From a bacterium (GTDB taxonomy: Bacteria; Sysuimicrobiota; Sysuimicrobiia; Sysuimicrobiales; Segetimicrobiaceae), in contig DATGJN010000020.1 of the NCBI GenBank assembly GCA_035295165.1, positions 1 to 50,491 on the forward strand: a stretch of 50,491 nt of DNA. The letters run 5' to 3'. Made by a program: the position numbers and the translations under genes. This document shows, in pieces, positions 26,875 to 35,532 of the stretch (position 1 is the first letter of the stretch; each line of letters begins with the position of its first letter). The notes beneath the pieces were generated by a model. That model was not told where the DNA came from and searched no databases. It worked only from the letters and a program-made list of their open reading frames with translations.

Positions 26875-26896
26875 CGGCGGGATGCGCATCCCGCCG
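26875..26896 (-). promoter_or_regulatory. 22-bp perfect palindrome in the nuoA leader
   Basis: CGGCGGGATGC is followed by its exact reverse complement, ending 18 bases before the nuoA ATG and next to the ribosome site. As RNA it would form a 9-bp stem with a GCGC loop; as DNA it could be a dimer-binding operator. A second perfect hairpin, GTCCCC-gaca-GGGGAC, lies further upstream in the leader at 26981-26996. Confidence 0.5.
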
Positions 26897-27088
26897 GCCG
26901 CGTCGCACACCGATGCCCCGTTCCTCGACCGCACATCGTCCGAGGAGACCCGGGGCCGTCAGGACGGTGTGTGTTCTTCCGTCCCCGACAGGGGACGACC
27001 GGGGCAGGTGTGTCGCCTCTCGGGGGCCGTCGGTAAGTGGTGCAGTGTGAAGAAACCTGTCCCTGCGATGGGGCAAATCACGGATGTC

Positions 27089-27118
27089 ATCCTAGTATTG
27101 TTCGCGCACGGGTGTCAA
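27089..27118 (-). promoter_or_regulatory. promoter of the nuo operon
   Basis: TTGACA (27113-27118) is 18 bases from TAGGAT (27089-27094) on the minus strand. Predicted start near 27082 gives a leader of about 225 bases containing two perfect hairpins. The -35 box begins only 5 bases after the yvcK stop, so nuo has its own promoter even though it follows yvcK closely. Confidence 0.65.
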
Positions 27119-27123
27119 GACTC

Positions 27124-28488
27124 CTATACCGGGGCCACCGCGTGCCGGGTCTCGGGGGACACGGTCGCCAGCAGCTGCACGAGCACCGCGGCGATCTTGC
27201 GCGGATCGTGCCGCACCAGCTCGTGCTCGCTGATGAGATCCTCGGGAGCCGGGCGCAGGCCGAGCGCGCGGATCGCGTCCACGTCCGGCTCGACCGGCTC
27301 CGCCCCCTCCCGGCTGTACCGGGCCAAGAGCGCCTGGTTGCGCGGCCGGCGATCGTTGACGAGCACGTGCTCGAACAACCCCGGTCCGGCCTGCTCGAGC
27401 AGCACCCGCACGTGGTCGGACGCCTTGAATCCACGCGTCTCCCCGTGCTGCGTCATGACGTTGCAGATGTAGACCTTCAGCCCGCGAGCGCGGCGCAGTG
27501 CGTCGGCGACCCCGTCGACCAACAGGTTGGGCAGGATGCTCGTGTACAGGCTGCCCGGCCCCAGCACGATGAGGTCGGCCTCCGCGATCGCGTCGAGCAC
27601 GTCCTGGGGCGCGGGCACATGCGCGGGCTCGAGAAAAACGCGGCGGATCGTTCCGCCCGCGCGGGTGATGGCCGACTCCCCCTTCACGACCGTCCCGTCG
27701 ACGAACTCGGCGCACAGGGTCACGTCGTGCAGCGTCGTCGGGAGGACGCGCCCGCGGATCGCCAGCACCTTGCTGCACTCCTTGAGCGCGGTCTCGAGAT
27801 CCCCCGCGACCTGCGACATGCTCGCGATGAACAGGTTGCCGAAGCTGTGCCCGTCGAGCGCGCCGCCCTTGAACCGGTGCTCGAACAGACGCGTCAGCAA
27901 CGGCTCTGCCTCGGCCAGCGCGACCAGGCAGTTCCGGATGTCGCCAGGCGGCAGGATTCCCTGCTCCCGCCGGAGCCGGCCGGACGATCCCCCGTCGTCG
28001 AACACCGTGACGACGGCGGTGAGATTCGTGCTCTCCCGCTTGAGCCCCCGCAGCAGCGTGCTCAGCCCGGTGCCGCCGCCGAGCACGACGATCTTTGGGC
28101 CCCGCTGCAGCTGTCGCTGTTGCACGAGCAGCTCGACGAGGCGCGGATCGCCGCGCGGCAGGAAGACGTCTACGATCGAGCGGATCGTCTCCCGCAGGCC
28201 GAAGATGATGATCGCAACACCGAGCAGGACCAGCAGCAACCCGCCGAGCATCGGGGAGAACACATGGCCGGTGACCCGGTAGGCGACGTCGATCGCCTGG
28301 ATCAGCGCGAGCTCCAGCACCCCGAGCAGCTTCACGTTGACGACAAGGGCCACGCCGGTGCTGACCAGAAAGATCCCGACGGCCATCACCGCGACCCACC
28401 GCTTCACGCCCAACCCCGGCTCGAGCCAGCGCAACCATACGCGCAGCCGGCCGAAGGGGGCGCCGTTCGACGCTCCGTTCAGGCTCAT
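27124..28488 (-). CDS. yvcK: YvcK/GlmR family protein with N-terminal membrane anchor
   Basis: A 454-residue protein. Residues 131-454 are the CofD-like YvcK domain (GGGTGLSTLLRGLK at 137-150, VFDDGGSSGRLRRE, GPGSLYTSILPNLLV). In Firmicutes it controls carbon flow into the cell wall and binds UDP-GlcNAc. Two membrane helices precede it (about 31-51 and 79-97), absent from the roughly 320-residue Bacillus protein, so this version is membrane-bound. The ATG overlaps the rapZ stop (ATGA). The usual next gene, whiA, is missing. Confidence 0.92.
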   Translation of the reverse strand: MSLNGASNGAPFGRLRVWLRWLEPGLGVKRWVAVMAVGIFLVSTGVALVVNVKLLGVLELALIQAIDVAYRVTGHVFSPMLGGLLLVLLGVAIIIFGLRETIRSIVDVFLPRGDPRLVELLVQQRQLQRGPKIVVLGGGTGLSTLLRGLKRESTNLTAVVTVFDDGGSSGRLRREQGILPPGDIRNCLVALAEAEPLLTRLFEHRFKGGALDGHSFGNLFIASMSQVAGDLETALKECSKVLAIRGRVLPTTLHDVTLCAEFVDGTVVKGESAITRAGGTIRRVFLEPAHVPAPQDVLDAIAEADLIVLGPGSLYTSILPNLLVDGVADALRRARGLKVYICNVMTQHGETRGFKASDHVRVLLEQAGPGLFEHVLVNDRRPRNQALLARYSREGAEPVEPDVDAIRALGLRPAPEDLISEHELVRHDPRKIAAVLVQLLATVSPETRHAVAPV

Positions 28489-29396
28489 TCCTTCCTCACA
28501 TCCCGATGCTTGATCCGGACCGGATATCCCGCGTCGCGGAGAAACTTGGTGAGATCTTCTCCGACCACGACCGACCGGTGCTTCCCCCCGGTGCAGCCGA
28601 TCGCGATCGTCAGGTGGGTCTTGCCCTCGGCGGCGTATTGCGGCAGCAGGTAGCCGAGCAGGTCGTGCAGGCGCCGCTCGAACTCCTGCGTCTGCTCCCA
28701 CTGCAGCACCCACTCGCGCACTTCGGCACTGTGGCCGGGCAGGGTGCGCAGGGTCTCTACGTAGTGCGGGTTCGGCAGGAACCGCACGTCGAACACGAGG
28801 TCGGCGTCGAGCGGGATGCCGTGCTTGTAGCCGAACGTCGTCACGCCGACCACGAGCGAGTGCGCGCCGGACGCGCGGAGGAAGGTGTCGGCGAGCTCTT
28901 CCCGCAATTCGCGCGCGCTGAGCCCGCTCGTGTCGATGATCTTGTGCGCGCGCTCCTTGAGCGGCTGCAGCCGCCGCCGTTCGCTGCGAATGCCGTCGAG
29001 CACGCTGCCGCCGAGGGGATGCTTGCGGCGCGTCTCCTCAAATCGCCGCACCAGGACCTCGTCGGACGCGTCCAAGAACAGGATCTGGAACCGGATCCCC
29101 ATCGCTGCAAGCCCGGCGAGAGCCGCATCGAGCGCGTTGAAGAATTCGCCGCCGCGCACATCGATCACAAGCGCGACGCGGCGGATGCGGCCCTGCGACT
29201 CCTGGATGATCTCCGCGAACTTCGGAATCAGCGCGGGGGGCAGATTGTCCACGCAGAAGAACCCCAGGTCCTCGAGCGCGTGCATCGCTTGGGACTTCCC
29301 CGCTCCGCTCAGTCCGGTGACGATGAGGAACTCGACGCCCCCGGCGACCACGGCGTCCGCGGGTTGATTGGTCGTCGGCTGCGGGAGGGTCGTCAC
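28485..29396 (-). CDS. rapZ: RapZ/YvcJ family nucleotide-binding protein
   Basis: A 303-residue P-loop protein. Walker A is GLSGAGKS (residues 28-35), then FFCVDNLPP, and the C-terminal domain contains FGYKHGIP, DVRFLPNPHYVETLR and IGCTGGKHRSV. In E. coli RapZ is an RNA adaptor controlling glmS mRNA decay; in Firmicutes YvcJ is a nucleotide hydrolase. The GTG at 29396 overlaps the upstream gene's stop (GTGA). An earlier in-frame Met would run across the holin-like gene and is rejected. Confidence 0.94.
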   Translation of the reverse strand: MTTLPQPTTNQPADAVVAGGVEFLIVTGLSGAGKSQAMHALEDLGFFCVDNLPPALIPKFAEIIQESQGRIRRVALVIDVRGGEFFNALDAALAGLAAMGIRFQILFLDASDEVLVRRFEETRRKHPLGGSVLDGIRSERRRLQPLKERAHKIIDTSGLSARELREELADTFLRASGAHSLVVGVTTFGYKHGIPLDADLVFDVRFLPNPHYVETLRTLPGHSAEVREWVLQWEQTQEFERRLHDLLGYLLPQYAAEGKTHLTIAIGCTGGKHRSVVVGEDLTKFLRDAGYPVRIKHRDVRKE

Positions 29397-29734
29397 ACGG
29401 TCACCAGGCGGGAGAGCACGAAGCTGATCACGCTCAGCACGATCGCACCGACCAGCGCCGAGAAGAAGTTCACAATCACGAGCCGGTGGGTCACCGCGGC
29501 GACCACGTAGAGCATCCCGGCGTTGACCACGAACGTGAACAGACCGAGGGTCAGGATCGTCAGCGGCAAAGTGAGCAGCAGCAGGATCGGCCGTAAGACT
29601 GCGTTGACGATCCCGAGGACCAGCGCGGCGATCACGGCGTTCGTGAAATTGGCCACCTGCAGGCCCGGGACGACGAGCGTAGTCAGATACAGAGCCACGG
29701 CGTTGATTGCCCAGCGGATCAGCAGCCCGACCAT
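29393..29734 (-). CDS. small four-helix membrane protein (phage holin IV/PF04020-like)
   Basis: A 113-residue protein with four hydrophobic helices (about residues 4-20, 30-50, 54-78 and 88-110) and the family core IVNAVLRPILLLLTLPLTIL. PF04020 proteins are widespread, mostly chromosomal, and of unknown role despite the holin name. It leads the rapZ-yvcK operon. No Shine-Dalgarno sequence is seen, and a TATAAT box lies 8 bases before the ATG, suggesting leaderless translation. Confidence 0.85.
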   Translation of the reverse strand: MVGLLIRWAINAVALYLTTLVVPGLQVANFTNAVIAALVLGIVNAVLRPILLLLTLPLTILTLGLFTFVVNAGMLYVVAAVTHRLVIVNFFSALVGAIVLSVISFVLSRLVTV

Positions 29735-29742
29735 GTGACTTC

Positions 29743-29748
29743 ATTATA
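29743..29748 (-). promoter_or_regulatory. TATAAT -10 box of the holin-like/rapZ/yvcK operon
   Basis: A perfect TATAAT on the minus strand ends 8 bases before the start codon at 29734, so transcription would begin at or next to the A of ATG. No good -35 box lies at 16-18 bases. This is the arrangement of leaderless promoters in Deinococcus and Actinobacteria. Confidence 0.6.
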
Positions 29749-29860
29749 GCATGCCCCCCCGGCGCGACAGGGGATCGCCTCCGCGCCGCCGTACCCCATA
29801 CGCGCCGTTCCGGATCGCATCGCTCCCGTCTCTCCAACGCGGAGCCCGCGGGGTGACAGG

Positions 29861-31045
29861 GTGTCTGTTCGCGTCGACGTCGCCGTGATCGGCGGCGGCG
29901 TCATCGGATCGTCGATCGCCTATCATGTGGCGCGCCGGGGCCGGCGGGTCGCCGTGTTCGACATCGCGGCCCCTGCGTCGGCGCCGAGTGCGTCGTGGGC
30001 GAGCGCCGGCGGCGTCCGCCAGCAAGGGCGGGACCCCCGGGAATGGCGCCTCACGCGCGAGGCCGCCGCCCGGTGGCCGGCGCTCACGACCGAACTGGGC
30101 GCCGATCTCGAGTACCGTCAGGGCGGGCACCTGCACCTCGTGGAACGCGACGAGGATTTGCGGGCCCTCGAAGCGCGCGTCGCCCGCGAGCGCGCCGCCG
30201 GCCTCGACGTGCACATGGTCTACGATCGGGACCTGCGCGCCGTCGCGCCGGATGTGATGGCGAGCGCGCGCGCGGGGGCGTACAGCCCGGGCGACGGCCA
30301 GGCCAACCCGAGGCTGACGACCCGCGCGTTCGCGGCCGCCGCGGTGGCGCGGGGCGCCACGTACTACACGAGCGCGGCGCCGGCCCGGTTACTCCACGAC
30401 GGCGACCGGATCGAGGGCGTCGAATCGGCAGCGGAACGCGCGGCGGCGGAGTGGGTCGTGCTCGCCGCGGGCGCGTGGAGCACGCCCGTGGCCGCGGAGG
30501 TCGGACTCGACCTTCCCATTGCGACGCGCGCTCCTCAGATGCTGCTGACGGACCCAGCCCCCGCGGCGCTCGTTCCGACGGTCACCGCCGCCGGGCACCG
30601 CCTGTCGCTCAAACAGCTGCCGTCGGGCGAGTTCTTCATCGGCGGCGGATGGCCGAGCGACATCGACCACAAGCGCATGTCGTGCGCCGTGCGGAGCGAG
30701 CACGTCGACCGCAGCCGGTGCGTCGCGGCCGCCGTGTTTCCGCCGCTCCGGTTGCGACGGATCGCGCAGGTCTGGTGCGGCCTGGAAGCCCAGAGCATCG
30801 ACGGGGTGCCGCTGCTCGGCATGGTGCCGGGACTGGACGGGCTGTGCGTCGCCGTGGGATTTTCCGGGCACGGTTTCCAGCTCTCGCCGGCCGTCGGCCG
30901 GGCGGTCGCCGATCTGCTCACGGGCCGCTGGACGGAGGCGCTCGAGCCGCTGTCGCCGTCGCGGTTCGTCTCCCTCGCCGCCGCCGCGATCCGCGCGTTC
31001 CGAAGCGAAGCCGACACCGGCATCCCGCCCGGCGCGCTCGGGTAG
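29861..31045 (+). CDS. FAD-dependent oxidoreductase, DAO (glycine/D-amino-acid oxidase) family
   Basis: A 394-residue flavoprotein. The dinucleotide-binding motif VAVIGGGVIGSSIAYHVARRG is at residues 7-27, and the C-terminal FAD motif reads GLCVAVGFSGHGFQLSPAVG. The central segment LPSGEFFIGGGWP also fits the DAO fold shared by glycine oxidase, sarcosine oxidase beta and related dehydrogenases. The substrate cannot be read from sequence. No thiamine or sarcosine genes flank it. It is monocistronic and divergent from the holin-like gene; GTG 29861 is the likeliest start. Confidence 0.85.
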   Translation: MSVRVDVAVIGGGVIGSSIAYHVARRGRRVAVFDIAAPASAPSASWASAGGVRQQGRDPREWRLTREAAARWPALTTELGADLEYRQGGHLHLVERDEDLRALEARVARERAAGLDVHMVYDRDLRAVAPDVMASARAGAYSPGDGQANPRLTTRAFAAAAVARGATYYTSAAPARLLHDGDRIEGVESAAERAAAEWVVLAAGAWSTPVAAEVGLDLPIATRAPQMLLTDPAPAALVPTVTAAGHRLSLKQLPSGEFFIGGGWPSDIDHKRMSCAVRSEHVDRSRCVAAAVFPPLRLRRIAQVWCGLEAQSIDGVPLLGMVPGLDGLCVAVGFSGHGFQLSPAVGRAVADLLTGRWTEALEPLSPSRFVSLAAAAIRAFRSEADTGIPPGALG

Positions 31046-31188
31046 CGGGTCTCCTCCCGGGCGTTCGCGCCATCGAACAGCCGTGTCCCACGGAACGGCC
31101 GATATGCGTCCTGGTCGGACACGACGAGGAGTTCCGCGCCGTCAGGGTGCCCGACCGGCGACAATGGGTGTGACAGTGACGCGATCGG

Positions 31189-32058
31189 CTACCGCAGCGC
31201 GGCTCTGACCAGCGCCGCGACGCCGCTCGGCAGCGTCGCGACCCGCGCGCCGGCGGTTTCGAGCGCCTCGATCTTGTGGTCGGCCGTGCCCTCGGTCCCG
31301 GAGATCACGGCCCCAGCGTGTCCCATCCGCTTGCCGGCCGGTGCGGTGCGGCCGGCGATGTAGGCGACGACCGGCTTTCGGACGTTCGCCTGGATGTACC
31401 GGGCGGCGGCCTCCTCCGCGCTGCCGCCGATCTCGCCGAGCAACACGATCGCCCGTGTGTCGGGATCCGCGTTGAACAGCTCCAGCGCTTCGACGAATGA
31501 GGTCCCGACGACCGGGTCTCCGCCGAGCCCGACCGCCGTCGACTGCCCGAGCCCGGCGCGCGTCAGCCCCGCGACGACCTCGTACGTCAGCGTGCCGCTG
31601 CGGGAGACGAGGCCGACCGGTCCCGGTTCGAACAGCTGCGTCGGCATGATCCCGACGCGGCACTGTCCCGGCGTCGTCACCCCGGGGCCGTTCGGGCCGA
31701 GCACCCGGACGCCCTGCTGTCGCGCGTATCCGACGACCTCGATCGCGTCGTGCACCGGCATCCCCTCGGTGATGATGACGACGGGATCGAGCCGGCTGGC
31801 GATCGCCTCGAGGGCCGCGTCACGCGCGAACCGCGCGGGAACGAAGATGCAGCACGCGTTCGCGCCCGTGGCGCGCACCGCCTCGTCCACGGTATCGAAC
31901 ACCGGCACGTCGTGCGTCCTGGTGCCGCCTTTGCCGGGGGTCACCCCGGCAACGACCTTGGTCCCCGCGTGTAGCATGAGGCCGGTGTGGAACGCACCCT
32001 GGTAGCCCGTGATCCCTTGGACCAGCAGGCGCGTCTGGCTCCCAACGATGACGGCCAT
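31189..32058 (-). CDS. sucD: succinate-CoA ligase, alpha subunit
   Basis: A 289-residue CoA-binding subunit. It has the Rossmann-like CoA motif [13 protein letters not shown] (residues 13-25), [13 protein letters not shown], and the phosphorylated catalytic His in [11 protein letters not shown]. With SucC it makes ATP or GTP from succinyl-CoA. Its ATG follows the sucC TAG without a gap. Confidence 0.97.
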   Translation of the reverse strand: MAVIVGSQTRLLVQGITGYQGAFHTGLMLHAGTKVVAGVTPGKGGTRTHDVPVFDTVDEAVRATGANACCIFVPARFARDAALEAIASRLDPVVIITEGMPVHDAIEVVGYARQQGVRVLGPNGPGVTTPGQCRVGIMPTQLFEPGPVGLVSRSGTLTYEVVAGLTRAGLGQSTAVGLGGDPVVGTSFVEALELFNADPDTRAIVLLGEIGGSAEEAAARYIQANVRKPVVAYIAGRTAPAGKRMGHAGAVISGTEGTADHKIEALETAGARVATLPSGVAALVRAALR

Positions 32059-33183
32059 CTACCGGCCTCCCCGCTTCGCGGCGCCGCGCGCCAGCTCGAC
32101 CGCCATCCGTGCTCCCTCGTCGGGGTCCAGACCGGCCGCGATGCCGGCGTCCTTGAGAATCTTCTGCCCCTCCGCCTCGTTCGTCCCGGTGAGCCGGATG
32201 CTCGCCGGCACCTTCGGCGGGTTTTCGACGATCCCGCGCGCGACGTCGTCGCACCGCGTGATCCCGCCGAAGATGTTGATGAACACGGCGCGCACCCCGG
32301 GTTTCCGCTGGACGATCCCGAGCGCCGTCTGCATCGCTTCCGCGCTCGCGCCCCCGCCGACATCGAGGAAGTTGGCCGCGCGGCCGCCGAAGTGCGCGAG
32401 CAGATCGAGCGTGCTCATCACGAGTCCCGCGCCGTTTCCGATCACCGCGATGTCGCCGTCCAGCTCGACGTACGAGAGCCCGTGTTTCTTGGCGGCGGCC
32501 TCGAGCTCGGTCATCTCCTCGTTCGCCGGCAGCCCCGCGTGGCGGTAGAGCGCATTGTCGTCGAGAACCAGCTTGGCATCCACGCACAACAAGTGGCCGC
32601 CGACCAGCGCCAGAGGGTTGATCTCCGCGAGATCGGCGTCCTCGGCCCAGTACAGTCGGTACAGGGTGGCGGCGATCTTCACGAACTCCTCGAGCAGGGC
32701 GCCCGTGAACCCGAGCCGGCGGCCCACGACGCGCGCCTGGAAATCGGGGAAGCCGAGGAACGGGTCCGCCTCGGCGCGGGCGATCTTCTCCGGCGCCGTG
32801 TGGGCGACCGTCTCGATCTCCACGCCGCCCTCGGCCGACGCGATCGCGGCGACCCGCCCGGTGGTCCGATCGGTCACGAACGCCAGATAGTATTCCTTCT
32901 CGATATCCGCGGCCTCGACGACCAGCACGCGCGTGACGCGCTCGCCCTTGATGTCCATCCCGAGGATCGCCCGGGCCCGCTCCTCGGCTTCCTTGGGGGT
33001 CGCGGCGAGTTTCACGCCGCCCGCCTTGCCGCGCCCGCCGACGAGCACCTGCGCCTTCACGACCACCGGATAGCGGAGCGTGAGCGTCGCAACCTGCTCG
33101 GGCCGCTCGATGACCGTGCCCTTCTGCACCGGAAGCCCGTACCGAGCAAAGTACTCCTTGGCCTGGTACTCGTGCAGCTTCAT
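32059..33183 (-). CDS. sucC: succinate-CoA ligase, beta subunit
   Basis: A 374-residue ATP-grasp subunit. The start MKLHEYQAKEYFARYG is diagnostic. VLVGGRGKAGGVK is the glycine-rich loop, AEINPLAL the metal-binding segment, and FINIFGGITRCDDVARGIV the CoA-ligase core. The start at 33183 is chosen from this conserved N-terminus; the upstream open frame overlaps mdh. The gap to mdh is 4 bases. Confidence 0.97.
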   Translation of the reverse strand: MKLHEYQAKEYFARYGLPVQKGTVIERPEQVATLTLRYPVVVKAQVLVGGRGKAGGVKLAATPKEAEERARAILGMDIKGERVTRVLVVEAADIEKEYYLAFVTDRTTGRVAAIASAEGGVEIETVAHTAPEKIARAEADPFLGFPDFQARVVGRRLGFTGALLEEFVKIAATLYRLYWAEDADLAEINPLALVGGHLLCVDAKLVLDDNALYRHAGLPANEEMTELEAAAKKHGLSYVELDGDIAVIGNGAGLVMSTLDLLAHFGGRAANFLDVGGGASAEAMQTALGIVQRKPGVRAVFINIFGGITRCDDVARGIVENPPKVPASIRLTGTNEAEGQKILKDAGIAAGLDPDEGARMAVELARGAAKRGGR

Positions 33184-33187
33184 TGCC

Positions 33188-34126
33188 CTACCCCTTGACC
33201 AGCGCGACGTTCTCGCGGATGCTCTTGACCGCTTCGTCGAACGCGGCCCGCTCGACGCCCTCGAGCGGGATCTCGTAGATCCGCTCCACGCCGCCGGCCC
33301 CGAGGATCGCCGGCACGCCGACGTACAGATCTTGGACCCCATACTGGCCGGTCAGATATGCCGACAGCGGGATCACGCGCTTGCGGTCCTGCAGGATCGC
33401 CTCGACCATCTCGCAGATCGCCGCCCCCGGCGCGAAGAACGCGCTGCCGGTCTTGAGCAGGCCGACGATCTCGGCGCCTCCCTTGCGCGTCCGCTCCACG
33501 ATCGCCGCGATCTTGTCCGGCGGCAGCAGCAGGCGGAGCGGCATGCCGCCGACGGTCGCGAGACTCGCAAGCGGGACCATGTGGGTGTCGCTGTGCGCCC
33601 CGATCACGAGCGCCGACACGTCCCGCACGGACACCCCGAGCTCGCGGGCGATGAACGTCCGGAACCGCGTGCTGTCGAGGGCACCGCTTTGCCCCATCAC
33701 GCGCGCGGGCGGGAACCCGCTCGCCTTGTACGCGAGATACACCATCGCGTCGAGCGGGTTGGTCACCACGATCAGGCAGGCCCGCGGCGACCGCCGCGTG
33801 ACCTCTTGCGTCACCTTCGTGACGATCCCGGCGTTGACGTTCAGAAGATCCTCGCGGCTCATCCCCGGCTTGCGGGCGACGCCGGCGACGATCACGACGA
33901 CGTCGGATCCCGCGGTGTCATCGTAGTTGTTGGTCCCCGTGATCGTGACGTCAAACCCCTCGATCGGGCCCGCCTGGCTGAGGTCGAGCGCCTTGCCCTG
34001 CGGCATCCCCTCGATCACGTCCACGAGCACGACGTCGGCAAGCCGGTGCGACACGAGCCACTGCGCCGCCGAGTGCCCGACGTTGCCCGCCCCCACGATG
34101 CTGACCTTTGCTCGCGTTCCCGCCAC
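33188..34126 (-). CDS. mdh: malate dehydrogenase (LDH-like type)
   Basis: A 312-residue NAD-dependent enzyme. The Rossmann motif VSIVGAGNVGHSAAQ is at residues 8-22, with NAD-type Asp at the end of the second strand (VLVDVIEGM). Substrate and catalytic residues are in VAGVARKPGMSREDLL, VVTNPLDAMVY and the active-site His in VIGAHSDTHMVPL. The usual GGHGD there is GAHSD, a mild deviation. ARKPGMSR (Arg at the specificity loop) favours malate over lactate. GTG start with AGGAGA ribosome site. Confidence 0.93.
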   Translation of the reverse strand: MAGTRAKVSIVGAGNVGHSAAQWLVSHRLADVVLVDVIEGMPQGKALDLSQAGPIEGFDVTITGTNNYDDTAGSDVVVIVAGVARKPGMSREDLLNVNAGIVTKVTQEVTRRSPRACLIVVTNPLDAMVYLAYKASGFPPARVMGQSGALDSTRFRTFIARELGVSVRDVSALVIGAHSDTHMVPLASLATVGGMPLRLLLPPDKIAAIVERTRKGGAEIVGLLKTGSAFFAPGAAICEMVEAILQDRKRVIPLSAYLTGQYGVQDLYVGVPAILGAGGVERIYEIPLEGVERAAFDEAVKSIRENVALVKG

Positions 34127-34185
34127 CGACGTGTCTCCTTCTCCGGCGCCGACTAGCGTCCCCTACCCCTTCGCCGGGTGCGCTC

Positions 34186-35430
34186 CTAGAACTGGTCGAT
34201 CACGGCGGTCGCGAACTCGCTGGTCCTGACTTCGCGGGCCCCGTCCATCAACCGCGCAAGGTCGTAGGTCACGATCTTCTTGCGGAACGTCGCCTCGAGC
34301 CCACGGACGACCGCGTCGGCGGCCTCGGTCCACCCGAGGTGCTCGAGCATCATCACCCCGGAGAGAATCAGCGAGCCGGGGTTGACCTTGTCCTGGTTCG
34401 CGTACCGGGGTGCGGTGCCGTGGGTCGCCTCGAAAACCGCGTGGAAGTCGCTGATGTTCCCGCCGGGGGCCATCCCGATGCCGCCGACCTGAGCCGCGAC
34501 CGCGTCCGACAGGTAGTCGCCGTTCAGGTTGGAGGTGGCGATCACGTCAAACGATGTCGGTCGGGTGAGCACGTGCTGGAACGTGACATCCGCGATATAG
34601 TCCTGGATCAGCACCTTTCCGGCCGGCACCTTGCCGCCGTGCGTCTTCTCGACGTCGTCCCACGGAATCGTGCGGTCGCCGAACTCCTCGCGTGCCAGTT
34701 CGTACCCCCAGTCCTTGAACGCGCCCTCCGTGTACTTCATGATGTTGCCCTTGTGGACGAGCGTCACGCTCTTGCGGTGACGGTCGATCGCGTACCGGAG
34801 CGCCTTGCGGATCAGGCGCTTGCTGCCGTACGGGCTCATCGGCTTGAGGCCTACGCCGGAGTCCTGACGGACCTTCCATTTGAACTCCTGGTTCACGAAG
34901 TCGATCAACTTTTTCGCCTCGGGCGTGCCACTCGCGAACTCGTAGCCGACGTAGATGTCCTCCATGTTCTCGCGAAAGATGATCATATCGACCTGCTCCG
35001 GGTGCTTGACCGGGCTCGGCACGTTCTCGAAGTGCCGGACCGGACGCACGCATGCGTACAGATCGAGGAGCTGACGCAGCGCCACGTTCAGGCTGCGCAT
35101 CCCGCCGCCCACCGGCGTCGTCAGCGGTCCTTTGATCCCGACGACGTAGTGGGAGAACGCGCGCAGAGTGTCCTCCGGCAGCCACGTCTTGAAGCGGTTG
35201 AACGACTTCTCGCCGGCAAACACCTCGAACCAGACGATCCGCCGCTTCTTCCCGTACGCCTTCGCGACCGCGCCGTCGAGCACGCGCACCGTCGCCTTCC
35301 AGATGTCGGGGCCGGTGCCGTCGCCTTCGATGTAGGGGAGGATCGGCGTGTCGGGGACGTGCAGCGTGTTGTCTCGGATCTCGATCGGCGCACCCTCTGT
35401 GGGAGGGGTCAGCGAGTCAAACGTCGGCAT
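34186..35430 (-). CDS. icd: isocitrate dehydrogenase, NADP-dependent
   Basis: A 414-residue homodimeric enzyme close in pattern to E. coli Icd. [13 protein letters not shown] opens the domain; the substrate loop [20 protein letters not shown] holds the Ser phosphorylated by AceK in E. coli. NADP determinants are kept: APRYANQDK (Arg-Tyr for Lys-Tyr) and VTYDLARL (Tyr and Arg). No aceK is in the window. ATG 35430 with AAGGAG ribosome site; the 102-base gap after sdhB shows no clear promoter. Confidence 0.96.
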   Translation of the reverse strand: MPTFDSLTPPTEGAPIEIRDNTLHVPDTPILPYIEGDGTGPDIWKATVRVLDGAVAKAYGKKRRIVWFEVFAGEKSFNRFKTWLPEDTLRAFSHYVVGIKGPLTTPVGGGMRSLNVALRQLLDLYACVRPVRHFENVPSPVKHPEQVDMIIFRENMEDIYVGYEFASGTPEAKKLIDFVNQEFKWKVRQDSGVGLKPMSPYGSKRLIRKALRYAIDRHRKSVTLVHKGNIMKYTEGAFKDWGYELAREEFGDRTIPWDDVEKTHGGKVPAGKVLIQDYIADVTFQHVLTRPTSFDVIATSNLNGDYLSDAVAAQVGGIGMAPGGNISDFHAVFEATHGTAPRYANQDKVNPGSLILSGVMMLEHLGWTEAADAVVRGLEATFRKKIVTYDLARLMDGAREVRTSEFATAVIDQF

Positions 35431-35532
35431 GACGGCGTGCTCCTTCGCTCAGGATCGGTGGCCGGGCCGCCCACTCGCCGGCCCCCGGCCGCCGCTCAGG
35501 TCGTGTCCGCCCCGGCGCGGCGCCCCGCGTTC

